From the NCBI GenBank assembly GCA_003282985.1, contig QBYE01000001.1:62001-126000 (forward strand): DNA of 64,000 nucleotides. The letters are read 5' to 3'. Origin of the DNA: Pelagibacteraceae bacterium AG-325-E08. GTDB lineage: Bacteria; Pseudomonadota; Alphaproteobacteria; Pelagibacterales; Pelagibacteraceae. A program made the translations under genes and the position numbers. Of the stretch, positions 1 through 9,355 are shown piece after piece. How positions within the stretch are numbered: the stretch's first letter is position 1; every line of letters begins with the position of its first letter. The notes below the pieces were generated by a model. The model had not been told where the DNA came from. It did not search any database and saw only the letters and a list, made by a program, of their open reading frames with translations.

Positions 1-841
1 CACCATGATTTGAAACCATTATACCTGTGCACCCAATATCAACTGCTCGTTTTGCATCCTCAACACTCATAACACCCTTCAATGCAAAATGACCTCCCCA
101 TTGAGAGCAAAGTTTTTCTGCATCTTTCCAGTTCATGGATTGATCTAACATAGTAGAAAAATAATTTCCAATGGACGAGTTGGTGCTCGTACCTTCTTTT
201 ACAAAATCTTGTAAGTGTGGCAATTCAAACTTACCTTTTGTTAAATAATTTATTCCCCACATTGGCTTAGTAGCAAAGCTAAATAAACTTGATAAAGTTA
301 GTTTTGGTGGAGATGTAAATCCTGTTCTCAGATCTCTTTCACGATTTCCACCTGTTATAGTATCTACTGTTAAAGCCATTACATCAAATTTAGCTGCCTT
401 TGCGCGCTCTAAACAAGAATCATTTAAACCTCTATCTTTATGGAAATAAAATTGAAACATCTTAGGAGTATCAATCATTGAAGATATTTCCTCTACACTC
501 ACTGTAGCTAATGCTGAAACCCCAAACATTGTATTGTATTTTTTAGCTGCTTTTCCAACTGCCCTTTCACCATCATAATGGAAAAGTCTTTGTAAAGCTG
601 TTGGTGCAAGATAAAAAGGTAAGTCTAGTTTCTTTCCAAAAATTGTTGTGGAAAGATCAACATCTTCAACTCCTCTTAAAACATTTGGAACCAAATCAAC
701 ATCATCAAATGCACTGGTATTTCTTGCATAAGTAATTTCATCATCAGCTGCACCATCAATATAATGAAATATGGGTGATGGTAATTTTTTTTGTGCTAAT
801 TTTCTAAAGTCACTAAAATTGTGGCAATCTTTTAATCTCAT
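1..841 (-). CDS. FMN-dependent alpha-hydroxy-acid dehydrogenase (L-lactate dehydrogenase-like), C-terminus beyond window start
   Basis: Own minus-strand translation MRLKDCHNFSDFRKLAQKKLPSPIFHYIDGAADDEITYARNTSAFDDVDLVPNVLRG..., typical of the LldD/glycolate oxidase family; open to the window edge. Confidence 0.85.
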   Translation of the reverse strand, partial: MRLKDCHNFSDFRKLAQKKLPSPIFHYIDGAADDEITYARNTSAFDDVDLVPNVLRGVEDVDLSTTIFGKKLDLPFYLAPTALQRLFHYDGERAVGKAAKKYNTMFGVSALATVSVEEISSMIDTPKMFQFYFHKDRGLNDSCLERAKAAKFDVMALTVDTITGGNRERDLRTGFTSPPKLTLSSLFSFATKPMWGINYLTKGKFELPHLQDFVKEGTSTNSSIGNYFSTMLDQSMNWKDAEKLCSQWGGHFALKGVMSVEDAKRAVDIGCTGIMVSNHG

Positions 842-850
842 ATTATATAT

Positions 851-1363
851 TTAAAACTTTTTAAGAAAATTAAACATATAACTATTTGCCCCAGGATTTT
901 TATCTCCTAGACTAGCATTAGATAAATGGTTGTAAGAAAAACCAAATTGACTATCCTTAGGCAGATCTAAAGAGAGTTGGACCTCGCTTTTAAACTCAAT
1001 TATATGTCCTAAATCTTTACCATCTCCCTGTTCATAAATACCAGGAGTAAAACTTGGTATCACATTTAAAGCTCCTATAGAATATTGAGCTTGCACTCCA
1101 GTATAGAAATATGCTGCATTGTCTGATGTTATTAATGCTCCAGTGATAGGTGATAAATTTCCTAAAAATGTATCTTTATTAAGATCTACATTTTGATGTT
1201 GAAGTCCAATTAAAGTTGATCTTTTACCATCATCACTAAAATCAAACATTCCTGAGTAAACATTAAACTTAGTATTATTAGTGTCGACCTTAAAATCTTC
1301 AGCATTAATAGGTAAACCTGCTACAAAGAATGCAATCAAAAGATATAAAATTTTTAGTTTCAT
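851..1363 (-). CDS. PagL-like lipid A 3-O-deacylase / acyloxyacyl hydrolase family outer-membrane protein
   Basis: Signal peptide, beta-barrel-like repeats, C-terminal HLSNASLGDKNPGANSYMFNFLKKF resembling the PagL H-x-S-N motif and terminal Phe. Confidence 0.65.
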   Translation of the reverse strand: MKLKILYLLIAFFVAGLPINAEDFKVDTNNTKFNVYSGMFDFSDDGKRSTLIGLQHQNVDLNKDTFLGNLSPITGALITSDNAAYFYTGVQAQYSIGALNVIPSFTPGIYEQGDGKDLGHIIEFKSEVQLSLDLPKDSQFGFSYNHLSNASLGDKNPGANSYMFNFLKKF

Positions 1364-1376
1364 ATGTGAAATATAA

Positions 1377-1742
1377 TTAATTTTTTTTATATATAAATAA
1401 TTTTAATATTATTGCACCACCAATTAAAAACATCAAGAGAGGTAATAACCAGAGAAAATAAGTGTTTTTACTAAATCCTGGGTCATATAAAATCCATTCA
1501 CCATATTTATCTTTTAAATAATTATAAATTTCCTCTTCACTACTCCCTTCATTTAATTTTTTTTTTACCAAGGTTTTTAAACTAATTGCAAATTCAGAGT
1601 CAGAGTCATGTATAGATTGACCTTGACAAATTAGACAGCGTAAATTTTTTGTTATTTTTGCATCCAAACTTTTAGTTTTTGCATGTACTAAATTAAAATT
1701 AAATATAATTAAAATTAAAATAAAAAATTTTAGAAATCTCAT
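1377..1742 (-). CDS. ccmH: Cytochrome c-type biogenesis protein CcmH
   Basis: LRCLICQGQSIHDSDSEFA motif, C-terminal TM helix, position in ccm operon. Confidence 0.92.
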   Translation of the reverse strand: MRFLKFFILILIIFNFNLVHAKTKSLDAKITKNLRCLICQGQSIHDSDSEFAISLKTLVKKKLNEGSSEEEIYNYLKDKYGEWILYDPGFSKNTYFLWLLPLLMFLIGGAIILKLFIYKKN

Positions 1743-2257
1743 TGAATTAACTCTTTAATTTCTAGTAATGAATTTTGGTCGATTGGTCCAATAATCTTTT
1801 TAACAATCTTATTTTTATATAATAAAAAAGACTCTGGAACCCCATAAGCACCCCACTCGATTGCGATTGTTCCATCTGTATCACTAAAAATAAAATCATA
1901 GGGATTGTTTAATTCGTTTAAAAAATTTGTTGCATTTTTTTTTTTATCTTTATAGTTGAGGCCAATAATTTTTAATTTTTTTTGATTAGATAAATTTAAT
2001 AAAAACTTGTGCTCATCTCTGCAGGGGGCGCACCAGGAAGACCATATATTCATCAAATAAAATTTATCCCCTTCAAAAATATCTTCTGATTTAAAAATCT
2101 CTTCTGTTTCGAATGCTTTAGCAATAAAAACAGGAATATTTTTTTGATTGCCTATTTGAGGTTTATAAACATTAGAATTTTGTAATCCTTTATAAAAAAT
2201 TACAAAAATTACTGAAACTATAATTATTAATGAAATTGGAAAAATTTTAGTTCTCAT
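1739..2257 (-). CDS. ccmG: Thiol:disulfide interchange protein CcmG/DsbE
   Basis: Thioredoxin fold with WSSWCAPCRDEH and YGVPESFL motifs; operon context. Confidence 0.92.
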   Translation of the reverse strand: MRTKIFPISLIIIVSVIFVIFYKGLQNSNVYKPQIGNQKNIPVFIAKAFETEEIFKSEDIFEGDKFYLMNIWSSWCAPCRDEHKFLLNLSNQKKLKIIGLNYKDKKKNATNFLNELNNPYDFIFSDTDGTIAIEWGAYGVPESFLLYKNKIVKKIIGPIDQNSLLEIKELIQ

Positions 2258-4121
2258 ATCTCTTTTTAAAAAAACCTATCAAACCACTTAAGCTAATTAA
2301 AAATGTAGATAGCCAAATCCAAATCATAAAAGGTTTTACTTGATATCTAATATTAAAATACTCTTGATTTTGAACAGAATTCATAGTCATAAATTTATCT
2401 TTATATAAAGTTGTTTTAATATCTGCTTCACTAGTAATGATGTTAGGTTGATTATATATTCTTAATTCAGGTTGCATAATATCTGTCTGCCCACCATTAT
2501 GCTCTATAACAAACTTGCCAATAATTGCTTTAAAATTTTGTTCATCTCTTTGTTCAATACCCTCAAAATTTATTTTTAGTGCATCATTTTCATAAGTTTC
2601 ATTAATTTTTAAATTAGTAATTATTTCTGTTGATAAAAAATTATTAAATAAAATACTTAAAATTAATAAACTAAAACTAAAATGAGCAAGATTTTGAGAT
2701 AAATTTTTAAATTTTTTTGAAAAAAAATCCTTGAGAGTTATTAAAAATAAATAAAATGCTGAGGTCACTAAAATTGTGTTGATTAGAAAGTTAATGTCTA
2801 AATTTCTTATTATAAAAGTAGATAATAAAAGAGAAATAATTAAAAATAAAATTAGGTTTAATTTATTTTCTAACTCTGATTTTATCCATTTTAATTTCGG
2901 ACCTATTGCCATTGCTAACAAAAATGGAACTAAAAATGGAATTATCAATTTATTATAGAATGGTGGACCAACAGATATTTTTTCTGAAGATAATACCTCT
3001 AAAAATATTGGATAAGTTGTTCCTATCAAAACTACTGAAAGAAAATACATCATAAACCAATTATTAATTAAAATTGATGTCTCTTTACTTAACCAAAAGA
3101 AAGAATTTGTTGTAGTTTTTTCACTTTTATAAAAAAATAAAAAAATAAAAATCGATAAAAACACTAAAATAAATAAAAAGATTAATATATATAATCCTCT
3201 TTCTGGGTCGTTAGCAAACGTGTGTACAGAATTTAAAATTCCAGATCTAACTAAAAAAGTCCCACACATACTTAGTGTAAAAGTTGCAATTGATAATATT
3301 ACGACCCAAGAAGTTAAGATTTGTTTTTTTTCCAATACTAATGTGCAATGCAGCAACGTAATAAGTGCTAACCACGGCATTAAAGAAACATTTTCAACTG
3401 GATCCCAGAACCAAAACCCACCCCAACCGAGCTCATAATATGCCCAGATTGAACCTAATAAAATACCCAAAGTTAAAAAAATCCAAGAAGTTAAAATCCA
3501 TTTTTTTATATGCTTGGCCCATGAACTTGAAATATAATTTGTTACTACCGCTGCAAGAGCAGAAGAAAATATAATTGATGATCCTACATAACCTAAATAT
3601 AAAATTGGTGGATGAATCGCTAAAGCAGGATCTTGTAAAATTGGATTAAGACCTAGTCCTTCATTTGGTATCGGAAAAATATAATTAAAGGGACTTGAAG
3701 TTTTTATCAAAAAAACAAAAAAACCAACAATAATTATCTGTTGAAATAATAAAGTTAAAATTCTGTATTTTTTTGGCTGATCATTAGATCTCAACAAAAA
3801 AAGAAAGATAAATAATGTCAAAACTAATAACCAAAGTAATAAACTACCCTCATGATTACCCCATGCACCAGATATTTTATAAAAAGTAGGCACTGTAGTG
3901 TGAGAATGATTGAAAACTGTTTCATTGCTAAAGTCAGAACTTATAAATGACTGAACTAAACCTAAAAAACTTAAACTCACGAAAAAAAATTGAAAAAAAA
4001 CAGAAAAAATAATTTTATTATCAAGTTTTGATTTACTGAGATTTTTTATAGAAAAAAAAATTATTAAGAAAGAAATACTAAATCCAATAATCAAAGAATA
4101 ATATCCTATTAAACTAGCCAA
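2247..4121 (-). CDS. ccmF: Heme lyase CcmF/NrfE family
   Basis: Multi-TM protein with WGGFWFWDPVENVSLMPWL (WWD domain); operon context. Confidence 0.95.
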   Translation of the reverse strand: MASLIGYYSLIIGFSISFLIIFFSIKNLSKSKLDNKIIFSVFFQFFFVSLSFLGLVQSFISSDFSNETVFNHSHTTVPTFYKISGAWGNHEGSLLLWLLVLTLFIFLFLLRSNDQPKKYRILTLLFQQIIIVGFFVFLIKTSSPFNYIFPIPNEGLGLNPILQDPALAIHPPILYLGYVGSSIIFSSALAAVVTNYISSSWAKHIKKWILTSWIFLTLGILLGSIWAYYELGWGGFWFWDPVENVSLMPWLALITLLHCTLVLEKKQILTSWVVILSIATFTLSMCGTFLVRSGILNSVHTFANDPERGLYILIFLFILVFLSIFIFLFFYKSEKTTTNSFFWLSKETSILINNWFMMYFLSVVLIGTTYPIFLEVLSSEKISVGPPFYNKLIIPFLVPFLLAMAIGPKLKWIKSELENKLNLILFLIISLLLSTFIIRNLDINFLINTILVTSAFYLFLITLKDFFSKKFKNLSQNLAHFSFSLLILSILFNNFLSTEIITNLKINETYENDALKINFEGIEQRDEQNFKAIIGKFVIEHNGGQTDIMQPELRIYNQPNIITSEADIKTTLYKDKFMTMNSVQNQEYFNIRYQVKPFMIWIWLSTFLISLSGLIGFFKKRYEN

Positions 4122-4123
4122 TT

Positions 4124-4543
4124 TTATTTCTCCTCTAATGCAGCTTTTACCTCAGGTGGCATATAATTTTCGTCATGTTTAGCAAGAATTTTCGTTGCTA
4201 AAAAAAAACTTTTATCTTTTAGATAACCCTCTGCTACAACTCCTTTACCTTCTGAAAAAAGATTGGGTACTGCTCCTGAGTAAGATACATTAATTTCATT
4301 TTCAAAATCTGTGATTATAAAATTTAATTTTTTCTCTTTTATAGATATAGAGTTTTTTTTGACCATTCCTCCAACTCTTATCTTATTTTTATTAGTTTCA
4401 GATAAAGTTTTAATATCTGATGGGGATTTAAAATAGACTACATTTTCTTCAAGAGATTTTAAAATGAGGAATACTGATAAAATTAGAGTAATTAAAACTA
4501 ATATTATAAAAAAAAATCTTAATTTAACTTTACGACCATACAT
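4124..4543 (-). CDS. ccmE: Cytochrome c maturation protein CcmE (heme chaperone)
   Basis: Single TM anchor, [11 protein letters not shown] and [13 protein letters not shown] motifs. Confidence 0.93.
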   Translation of the reverse strand: MYGRKVKLRFFFIILVLITLILSVFLILKSLEENVVYFKSPSDIKTLSETNKNKIRVGGMVKKNSISIKEKKLNFIITDFENEINVSYSGAVPNLFSEGKGVVAEGYLKDKSFFLATKILAKHDENYMPPEVKAALEEK

Positions 4544-4553
4544 GGTTTAAAGT

Positions 4554-4781
4554 TTAAAAATTTGATGAATTAGATAAAATTTCTTTATTAATGATTTGAG
4601 ATTTTGCAAAAGCTGCTCTTTCAGATTTTAAATTTCCAAATTTAGCGATAAATTTATTTCTCTCTCTCACATATTGAACCTTAACAACAAAGTATAAAGA
4701 TAAAAAACTTAAAAGTGTAAATATAAAAGATGATAAAACATAAATGCCATATCCATTCATAAAAAGTATTTCATTAATCAT
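4554..4781 (-). CDS. ccmD: Small membrane protein, CcmD-like heme exporter subunit
   Basis: 75 aa, single TM (NGYGIYVLSSFIFTLL), located between ccmC and ccmE. Confidence 0.7.
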   Translation of the reverse strand: MINEILFMNGYGIYVLSSFIFTLLSFLSLYFVVKVQYVRERNKFIAKFGNLKSERAAFAKSQIINKEILSNSSNF

Positions 4782-5485
4782 AATCTATCTAAGCCTTTAT
4801 TTTTAATTTTTATCAGTTCTGTATTATATTTCATCAAAAAAATAAGTAATGAGAACAGGGCAAATGCCGCAGTCATTATAAATAATGGAAATAACATTGA
4901 TGAATGAATCGATGTTTTTGATAATATGTTAATTGAAGCAGGTTGATGGAGTGTATTCCACCAATCAACTGAATATTTTATTATTGGAATATTTATAATT
5001 CCCAAAATTGTTATTATTGAAGTAATTTTATATAATTGTTCTTTGTTTTCATAAATTCTCCAAGCAAGTAAATACATTAAATAAAATAAGGCTAAAATTA
5101 ACATAGAAGTTATTCTTGCATCCCAAGCCCACCAAGTTCCCCAGGTTGGTTTTCCCCAAATAGAACCTGTAACCAGTGCTATTATATTAAACACAAAACC
5201 TGATGGAGCTAAACTTTTTGCAATTAAAAAGAAATTTTTAATCTTAAAAATGTATCCTAAAATTGATAAAAAGGTAATTGAGGAAAAAATACCAAGTGTG
5301 ATCCAAGCTGCAGGAACATGAACATACATAATTCTTACAGCATGACTTTGTTTATAATCTTCAGGAGATAAAATTAGAGCTTCAGTTAATCCTACTGACA
5401 AAACAACAATAAATAAAAATAAAACATATTTTGGAGCTTTAGATGTAACAGAAAAGATTTTATTAGGTTCTAAAAGCTTAAACAT
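4778..5485 (-). CDS. ccmC: Heme exporter protein CcmC
   Basis: MYVHVPAAW and GKPTWGTWWAWDARITS (WWD) motifs, six TM helices. Confidence 0.95.
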   Translation of the reverse strand: MFKLLEPNKIFSVTSKAPKYVLFLFIVVLSVGLTEALILSPEDYKQSHAVRIMYVHVPAAWITLGIFSSITFLSILGYIFKIKNFFLIAKSLAPSGFVFNIIALVTGSIWGKPTWGTWWAWDARITSMLILALFYLMYLLAWRIYENKEQLYKITSIITILGIINIPIIKYSVDWWNTLHQPASINILSKTSIHSSMLFPLFIMTAAFALFSLLIFLMKYNTELIKIKNKGLDRL

Positions 5486-5534
5486 AAATTTTTTTTTTAA
5501 TATTATTTCAGATTATTTATTATGAATTTAAAGT

Positions 5535-5626
5535 CTGATCAAGAATGTAGAGGGAGATAATAACGAAGGGTAATAAAAACACTCTTGATCAGGATTATTT
5601 AAATTAAAATAACCCTGTGACCAAGA
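5535..5626 (-). ncRNA. Putative structured RNA element (overlapping alternative hairpins) between hspQ and ccmC
   Basis: Hairpin I pairs 5535-5548 with 5579-5592 (14 bp). Hairpin II pairs 5583-5600 with 5607-5626 (18 bp, 2-nt bulge) and is followed on the minus strand by GTGTTTTTATT. The hairpins share 5583-5592. All three non-Watson-Crick pairs are G-U only if transcribed from the minus strand. Confidence 0.5.
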
Positions 5627-5659
5627 TTTGAATTAAATGTGTTTAAAAAGTGATTTTTT

Positions 5660-5980
5660 TTAATTTGACGGTTTAAAATAGCTAGATCCCTTTTTTCCGG
5701 AGAATATTTCCTCAATTAGAGGGTGTTTTATGGGTTCATCAGAGTCGTCCATTAACAAGTTTTGCTCTGATACATAAGCCTCATAAGTAATTTCATCATT
5801 TTCAGCTAGAAGATGATAAAAAGGTTGATCTTTTTTCGGTCTAACATTTTTTGGGATTGATTGATACCATTCCTCAGAATTATTAAACTCGAAATCAACA
5901 TCATAAATAACACCTCTGAACTCAAAATGTTTATGCTTTACAATGTCTCCTATTGAAAATTTAGCTTTTTGAATTGGCAT
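5660..5980 (-). CDS. hspQ: Heat shock protein HspQ
   Basis: AKFSIGDIVKHKHFEFRGVIYDVDFEF...QPFYHLLAENDEITYEAYVSEQNL is characteristic of HspQ/YccV. Confidence 0.92.
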   Translation of the reverse strand: MPIQKAKFSIGDIVKHKHFEFRGVIYDVDFEFNNSEEWYQSIPKNVRPKKDQPFYHLLAENDEITYEAYVSEQNLLMDDSDEPIKHPLIEEIFSGKKGSSYFKPSN

Positions 5981-6069
5981 TGAGATAAGTATGGGTATTT
6001 AAAAATAAAAATCAATAAGAAAAAATATATAATTTTTGTATAAATATTATTTGTGTTAATATCTTCTTA

Positions 6070-6621
6070 GTGAATAAATCATTTTTGAAGTTTCTTACCG
6101 ATTTTGGCCCATTAGTAATTTTTTTTTACTACTACTACGATAGTGGAAAAGATTTAAAAATAGCTATTCCTCCATTTATAATTGCGACAATTATAGCATT
6201 AACTGTGATTTGGTTTTTAGAAAAAAGAATACCAAAAGTTCCATTGTTGAGTGGAGTTTTAATTACTTTTTTTGGAGGATTGACAATTTATTTTGATAAT
6301 CCAGTTTTTATTTATATTAAACCTACTATTATAAATATTTTATTTGGCCTGGCTTTAATATTTGGAAAATATTTTACTAATGAACCAGTGCTCAAAAAAC
6401 TGATGGGAAAATCAGTTTCTTTAACTAATGAGGGTTGGGAAATTTTAAATAAAAGATGGATATATTTCTTCTTTGGTCTAGCAATATTAAATGAATTGGT
6501 ATGGAGAACTCAATCTGAAGAATTTTGGGTAAATTTTAAAGTTTGGGGTTTATTACCTATAACTTTCATTTTTACAGGATTCCAAATAGGATTAATAAAC
6601 AAGTATAAAACAAATGAATAA
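6070..6621 (+). CDS. Septation protein A / YciB family inner membrane protein
   Basis: MNKSFLKFLTDFGPLVIFFYYYY...LLSGVLITFFGGLTIYFDNPVFIYIKPT...LNELVWR motifs of YciB. Confidence 0.88.
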   Translation: MNKSFLKFLTDFGPLVIFFYYYYDSGKDLKIAIPPFIIATIIALTVIWFLEKRIPKVPLLSGVLITFFGGLTIYFDNPVFIYIKPTIINILFGLALIFGKYFTNEPVLKKLMGKSVSLTNEGWEILNKRWIYFFFGLAILNELVWRTQSEEFWVNFKVWGLLPITFIFTGFQIGLINKYKTNE

Positions 6622-6961
6622 TAATTTACGGTTAGTAGTAAACAATGTTAATGACAAAAAACTAGAAGATAAACATTTTTTTGAAAAAGATGAATTAAAA
6701 ATTATTTTGGATTTATATGCAAAAATGGTCTCTGAAGGTTCTTGGAAAGATTATGGACTTAGTATATCAAGTAAACAAGTGGGTTTTAGTGTTTTTAAAA
6801 ATGCAGCTGAAAATGCACTTTATAAAATATGTAAAAATTTTGGACCCAAGAATAAAAATCTAAAATATTTGATAACAGATACAAATGGAAAAATATTAAA
6901 AAATTCTTTTGATTTAAATATACTTCTAAAAAATACTAACTGGAAAAAACTTCAAAAATAA
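6614..6961 (+). CDS. DUF2794 family protein
   Basis: FEKDELKIILDLYAKMVSEGSWKDYGLSISSKQVGFSVFKNAAENALYKICK, an alphaproteobacterial DUF2794 pattern. Confidence 0.75.
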   Translation: MNNNLRLVVNNVNDKKLEDKHFFEKDELKIILDLYAKMVSEGSWKDYGLSISSKQVGFSVFKNAAENALYKICKNFGPKNKNLKYLITDTNGKILKNSFDLNILLKNTNWKKLQK

Positions 6962-6963
6962 TA

Positions 6964-7725
6964 TTATCTTCTTTGACCAAAAAGTCTTAGAAGCATAATA
7001 AATAGGTTAATGAAATCTAGATAAAGCGTTAACGCTCCCATTACAGCTTTTTTACCAATAATTTCACCTGTATCACTTGCTGCATACATATTTTTAATTT
7101 TTTGAGTATCGTACGCAGTAAGTCCGACAAAAATTAAAACTCCTAAAACTGAAATTACGAAATACATCATTGATGATTTCATGAAAATGTTAACTAATGA
7201 GGCAATAATAATTCCAATTAATCCCATCATTAAAAAAGATCCTAATTTGGTTAGATCTCTTTTAGTCGTGTAACCGTATATGCTCATTGCTCCAAAAGTA
7301 GCTGAGCAAATAAAGAAAACTCTAGTCACACTCATACCGGTATAAATCAATAAAATTGAAGAAAGAGATAAACCCATTAATGCTGCAAAAACCCAAAAAG
7401 TTGTTTGAGCTTTTGATGCACTCATTTTATTTATTCCAAAACTCATATAAAAAACAATTCCTAGGGGTGCCAACATCACAAGCCATTTAAGTCCAGACAT
7501 ATAAATTGCATTTCCCATTTGAGTTAAACCCACAATAGATCCAGCGTCATTTGTAACTACTGACATTTTAAATGTTAAAAGAGCTACTATACCAGTTAAC
7601 AATATTCCTGTTGCCATATAGTTGTAAACTTTAAGCATGTAGGCTCTTAGGCCTTCATCCATCACTACTGTTGATTGTTGAGCTGCTTTAGCTCTTCCTA
7701 AAATGCCTTTTTTATCAAATTCCAT
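6964..7725 (-). CDS. Bax inhibitor-1/YccA family membrane protein
   Basis: Seven TM protein with LTAYDTQKIKNMY and ALTLYLDFINLFIMLLRLFG motifs. Confidence 0.9.
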   Translation of the reverse strand: MEFDKKGILGRAKAAQQSTVVMDEGLRAYMLKVYNYMATGILLTGIVALLTFKMSVVTNDAGSIVGLTQMGNAIYMSGLKWLVMLAPLGIVFYMSFGINKMSASKAQTTFWVFAALMGLSLSSILLIYTGMSVTRVFFICSATFGAMSIYGYTTKRDLTKLGSFLMMGLIGIIIASLVNIFMKSSMMYFVISVLGVLIFVGLTAYDTQKIKNMYAASDTGEIIGKKAVMGALTLYLDFINLFIMLLRLFGQRR

Positions 7726-7808
7726 AATGAGAGAAATATATAGTCTTTTACTAATTATTCAAGATGCCTTAAAAGATTAATAAAAAAAATTAACACTATA
7801 AAACCTCA

Positions 7809-8849
7809 ATGAACTACAAAAAATTAGGAAATACTAATCTTGACGTAAGTACAATTTGTCTCGGTACAATGACTTGGGGAGAGCAAAACACTCAAGACGA
7901 GGGTTTTGAACAGATGGATTACGCATTAGACCAAGGTGTAAATTTTTGGGATACAGCTGAAATTTATTCTATTCCGATGAGAGAGGAAACATATGGAGAA
8001 ACTGAGAGAATAATTGGAAATTGGTTTCAGAAAACAAAAAAGAGAGATAAAATTATACTTGCAACAAAAGTTTGTGGAAACACTTCTAACAAGTACATTA
8101 GAGGAGGTGGATACAATTTTGGGAAAAAAAAAATCACCCAGGCTTTAGAGGAAAGTTTAAAAAGATTAAAGACTGATCACATAGATTTATACCAACTGCA
8201 TTGGCCAGAGAGAAACACAAATTTTTTTGGCATGCACGGCTATGAACATGACGAGAAAGATAATGATTGGACACCTTTTGAGGAAATTCTAGAAAGTTTA
8301 GATAAATTTATTAGTGAAGGTAAAATTAGATATATAGGATTATCTAATGAAACCGCTTGGGGTTTGTCTAAATTTCTGGAACTATCAAAATTAAAAAAGC
8401 TTCCAAAAATGATGTCAGTTCAAAATCCTTATAATTTACTCAATAGATCTTATGAGGTTGGATTAGCTGAAATATCAGTAAGAGAAAAAAGTGGGTTATT
8501 AGCATACTCACCGCTAGCATTTGGATACCTAACAGGAAAATATAGAAATAATAATCTTCCTGATAAATCAAGGATGAAATTATTTAAAGATTTTACGAGA
8601 TATAAAAATGAAAATGGTCAAAACGCTATAGAAGAATATTATGAAATATCAAAAAAATTTGATATTGATTTTACTCAAATGTCATTAAAATTTTGTGAAA
8701 TCCAGCCTTTTGTAACAAGTGTGATCATAGGTGCAACAACAATGGAACAGTTGAAAACAAACATAGAAAGTGTAAATGTAAGTCTAACAAACGAAATTAT
8801 TAATGAGATTAACAAAATTCAAAAAAAATATCCAAACCCATGCCCATAA
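7809..8849 (+). CDS. Aldo/keto reductase (Tas-like)
   Basis: LGTMTWGEQNT, DTAEIYS, IDLYQLHWPER, IRYIGLSNE motifs. Confidence 0.9.
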   Translation: MNYKKLGNTNLDVSTICLGTMTWGEQNTQDEGFEQMDYALDQGVNFWDTAEIYSIPMREETYGETERIIGNWFQKTKKRDKIILATKVCGNTSNKYIRGGGYNFGKKKITQALEESLKRLKTDHIDLYQLHWPERNTNFFGMHGYEHDEKDNDWTPFEEILESLDKFISEGKIRYIGLSNETAWGLSKFLELSKLKKLPKMMSVQNPYNLLNRSYEVGLAEISVREKSGLLAYSPLAFGYLTGKYRNNNLPDKSRMKLFKDFTRYKNENGQNAIEEYYEISKKFDIDFTQMSLKFCEIQPFVTSVIIGATTMEQLKTNIESVNVSLTNEIINEINKIQKKYPNPCP

Positions 8850-9352
8850 TTAAAAAAATTTTATTATTTTCTTTTATAGTTTTAATTTCCAATATCTCAA
8901 AAACTTTTGCAGAAGATTTAAAAAAAGTTGGAAAATACAAGGATTGGGAAGTAATGGTAATGACTGAAGTATCTGGTAAGGTGTGTTTTGCTCAATCAAT
9001 TCCAGTTTTACAAGCACCCAAAAAAAATAAAAGAGATGCTAGATTATTTGTAACTTTTAGACCTGGAGAAAAAATTTCTAATGAAATAAGTGCAACTGCA
9101 GGGTATGAATTTAATAAGAATAATACAGTCTTAGCAACTTCAGGAAATAATAAATTTAAATTTGATATAAAGCAGCAAGGTTTTGCTTGGATGACTAGTA
9201 ATAAAAAAGAAAATATTATGGTCAAAGTAATGAAAAAAGGATCAAGAATAATGGTAGCGGGATATAATGAAAAAGGATCTCAAACTATAGATCACTATTC
9301 GTTGTTAGGATTTACAAAAGCTTATAATACTGCAAAAAAAGCTTGCAGTTAA
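8840..9352 (+). CDS. Invasion-associated locus B (IalB)-like periplasmic protein
   Basis: Signal peptide plus KYKDWEVM...GKVCFAQS...RLFVTFRPGEKISNEISATAGYEF pattern. Confidence 0.7.
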   Translation: MPIIKKILLFSFIVLISNISKTFAEDLKKVGKYKDWEVMVMTEVSGKVCFAQSIPVLQAPKKNKRDARLFVTFRPGEKISNEISATAGYEFNKNNTVLATSGNNKFKFDIKQQGFAWMTSNKKENIMVKVMKKGSRIMVAGYNEKGSQTIDHYSLLGFTKAYNTAKKACS

Positions 9353-9355
9353 TAA

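Noticed and set aside
3220-3574. Plus-strand ORFs of 72 and 69 aa opposite ccmF
   Set aside because: Antisense to a strongly supported ccmF; composition reflects the reverse complement of coding DNA, and no family is recognisable.
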